Assembly (NCBI GenBank): GCA_002404395.1
Contig: DHJP01000155.1
Coordinates: forward strand, 7,392-13,994
Direction of reading: 5' to 3'
Source of the DNA: Clostridiales bacterium UBA4717
GTDB taxonomy: Bacteria > Bacillota > Clostridia > Oscillospirales > CAG-272
DNA: 6,603 bases
Part shown: one piece after another, positions 6,085 to 6,603 of the stretch
Layout: each line of letters opens with the position of its first letter
How positions within the stretch are numbered: position 1 is the first letter of the stretch
The notes under the pieces: model-generated
What the model saw: the letters and a program-made list of their open reading frames with translations, nothing else
The model's database searches: none
Told to the model about the DNA's origin: nothing
Program-made: the position numbers and the translations under genes

Positions 6085-6603
6085 TTATTTGCCATAAAAA
6101 AGCGGCAGAAGCTGTTTGCCCGAGAGTGCGGCGCGGGCGGCTTCGACTATTCGGTCAAAATCGCACACAAGCGAGTTCGGTTTGTTTTTCGGATCATCCT
6201 CGCACATCGGTACAAAGTAGATGTGCTTACGTGAATACAGCGCGGCTATATTTGACAGACTTCGTGACAGCCCGTCGTTTGTAGCGAGTCCGATCAAAAG
6301 CGGACGGTCGTTCCGCAGATGGGATTTTGCGGCAAGCGTTACGGGAGTGTCGCTGATCCCGACGGCAAGCTTGGCAAGCGTGTTCCCGGTGCAGGGTGCA
6401 ATTATCATAAGCTCAGGCGCAAGGCGGGGACCTATCGGTTCAGCCTCGGTGAGCGTGACGATAGGCGGCTTGCCGCAGATGCCGTGCATAAGCTCGCAAA
6501 GCATAGACGCTTTTCCGAAACGGGTATCGGAAGTCGCGGCATTTGTGCTCAGTATCGGAAGTGTATCGCCGAATTCACATTTGAGCGATTTCAATACTTC
6601 GAT
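6085..6603 (-). CDS. dpaB: Dipicolinate synthase subunit B, C-terminal 172 residues (5' end outside window)
   Basis: The DpaA-DpaB enzyme converts the product of DapA to dipicolinate in the mother cell; dipicolinate is then loaded into the spore core. The visible part follows B. subtilis SpoVFB closely. Matching segments are DTRFG (26-30), AEPIGPRL (54-61), IIAPCTGNTLAKLA (67-80), SDTPVTLAAKSHLRNDRP (84-101) and EDDPKNKPNSLV (135-146). The fold is that of the flavoprotein family. The frame is open to the window edge, so the TTG at 6594 is not a real start. By comparison with the 200-aa B. subtilis protein about 26 N-terminal residues are missing. dpaA would be expected just upstream, beyond the right edge. 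Downstream the B. subtilis order (asd-dapG-dapA) is not kept: the next gene is the ROK kinase. No terminator is visible after the stop. Confidence 0.93.
   Translation of the reverse strand: MEVLKSLKCEFGDTLPILSTNAATSDTRFGKASMLCELMHGICGKPPIVTLTEAEPIGPRLAPELMIIAPCTGNTLAKLAVGISDTPVTLAAKSHLRNDRPLLIGLATNDGLSRSLSNIAALYSRKHIYFVPMCEDDPKNKPNSLVCDFDRIVEAARAALSGKQLLPLFYGK

Noticed and set aside
1..6603. CRISPR array, tRNA/rRNA genes, insertion sequences, phage or defence genes
   Set aside because: No regularly spaced repeats, cloverleaf-like or rRNA-like stretches, transposase motifs or terminal inverted repeats were found. All sizeable genes are accounted for.

Overview
The window most likely comes from an endospore-forming Clostridia-type Firmicute, perhaps of the gut Oscillospiraceae kind. 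Two recognisable sporulation genes support this: spoIID, whose zinc ligands have the spacing known from Clostridioides difficile SpoIID, and the end of dpaB/spoVFB. Clostridial-type citrate synthase, a ROK glucokinase and a large surface protein with InlB-like modules fit the same picture. The family-level assignment is inference.

Layout. Bases 1-1803 (+) are the 3' part of a large multi-domain secreted or surface protein whose N-terminus lies to the left. Bases 1804-2265 hold no convincing gene but contain several strong stem-loops. These include a + strand intrinsic terminator (2063-2103), a bidirectional terminator (2190-2233) and a 21-bp near-identical direct repeat. Citrate synthase (2266-3639, -) follows, preceded by a sigma-A-like promoter and an approximately 140-nt structured leader. 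It diverges from spoIID (3859-4932, +), and the two share an AT-rich region containing the palindrome ATTATAAT. A perfect 16-bp hairpin separates spoIID from the convergent ROK glucokinase (5040-5999, -). The ROK gene has a near-consensus sigma-A promoter at 6031-6060. The right edge (6085-6603, -) is the C-terminal part of dipicolinate synthase subunit B.

How they relate. SpoIID remodels peptidoglycan during engulfment, and DpaB helps make spore-core dipicolinate. Glucokinase and citrate synthase are housekeeping steps that feed glycolysis and the oxidative branch toward 2-oxoglutarate/glutamate. The five genes do not form one operon. The only same-strand pair that could be co-transcribed is dpaB into the ROK gene, because no terminator is visible between them.

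No new defence or mobile system is visible. The least explained part is the 1804-2265 interval. Its G-U wobble polarity points to a + strand structured RNA that carries an exposed anti-Shine-Dalgarno-like tract next to the citrate synthase gene.
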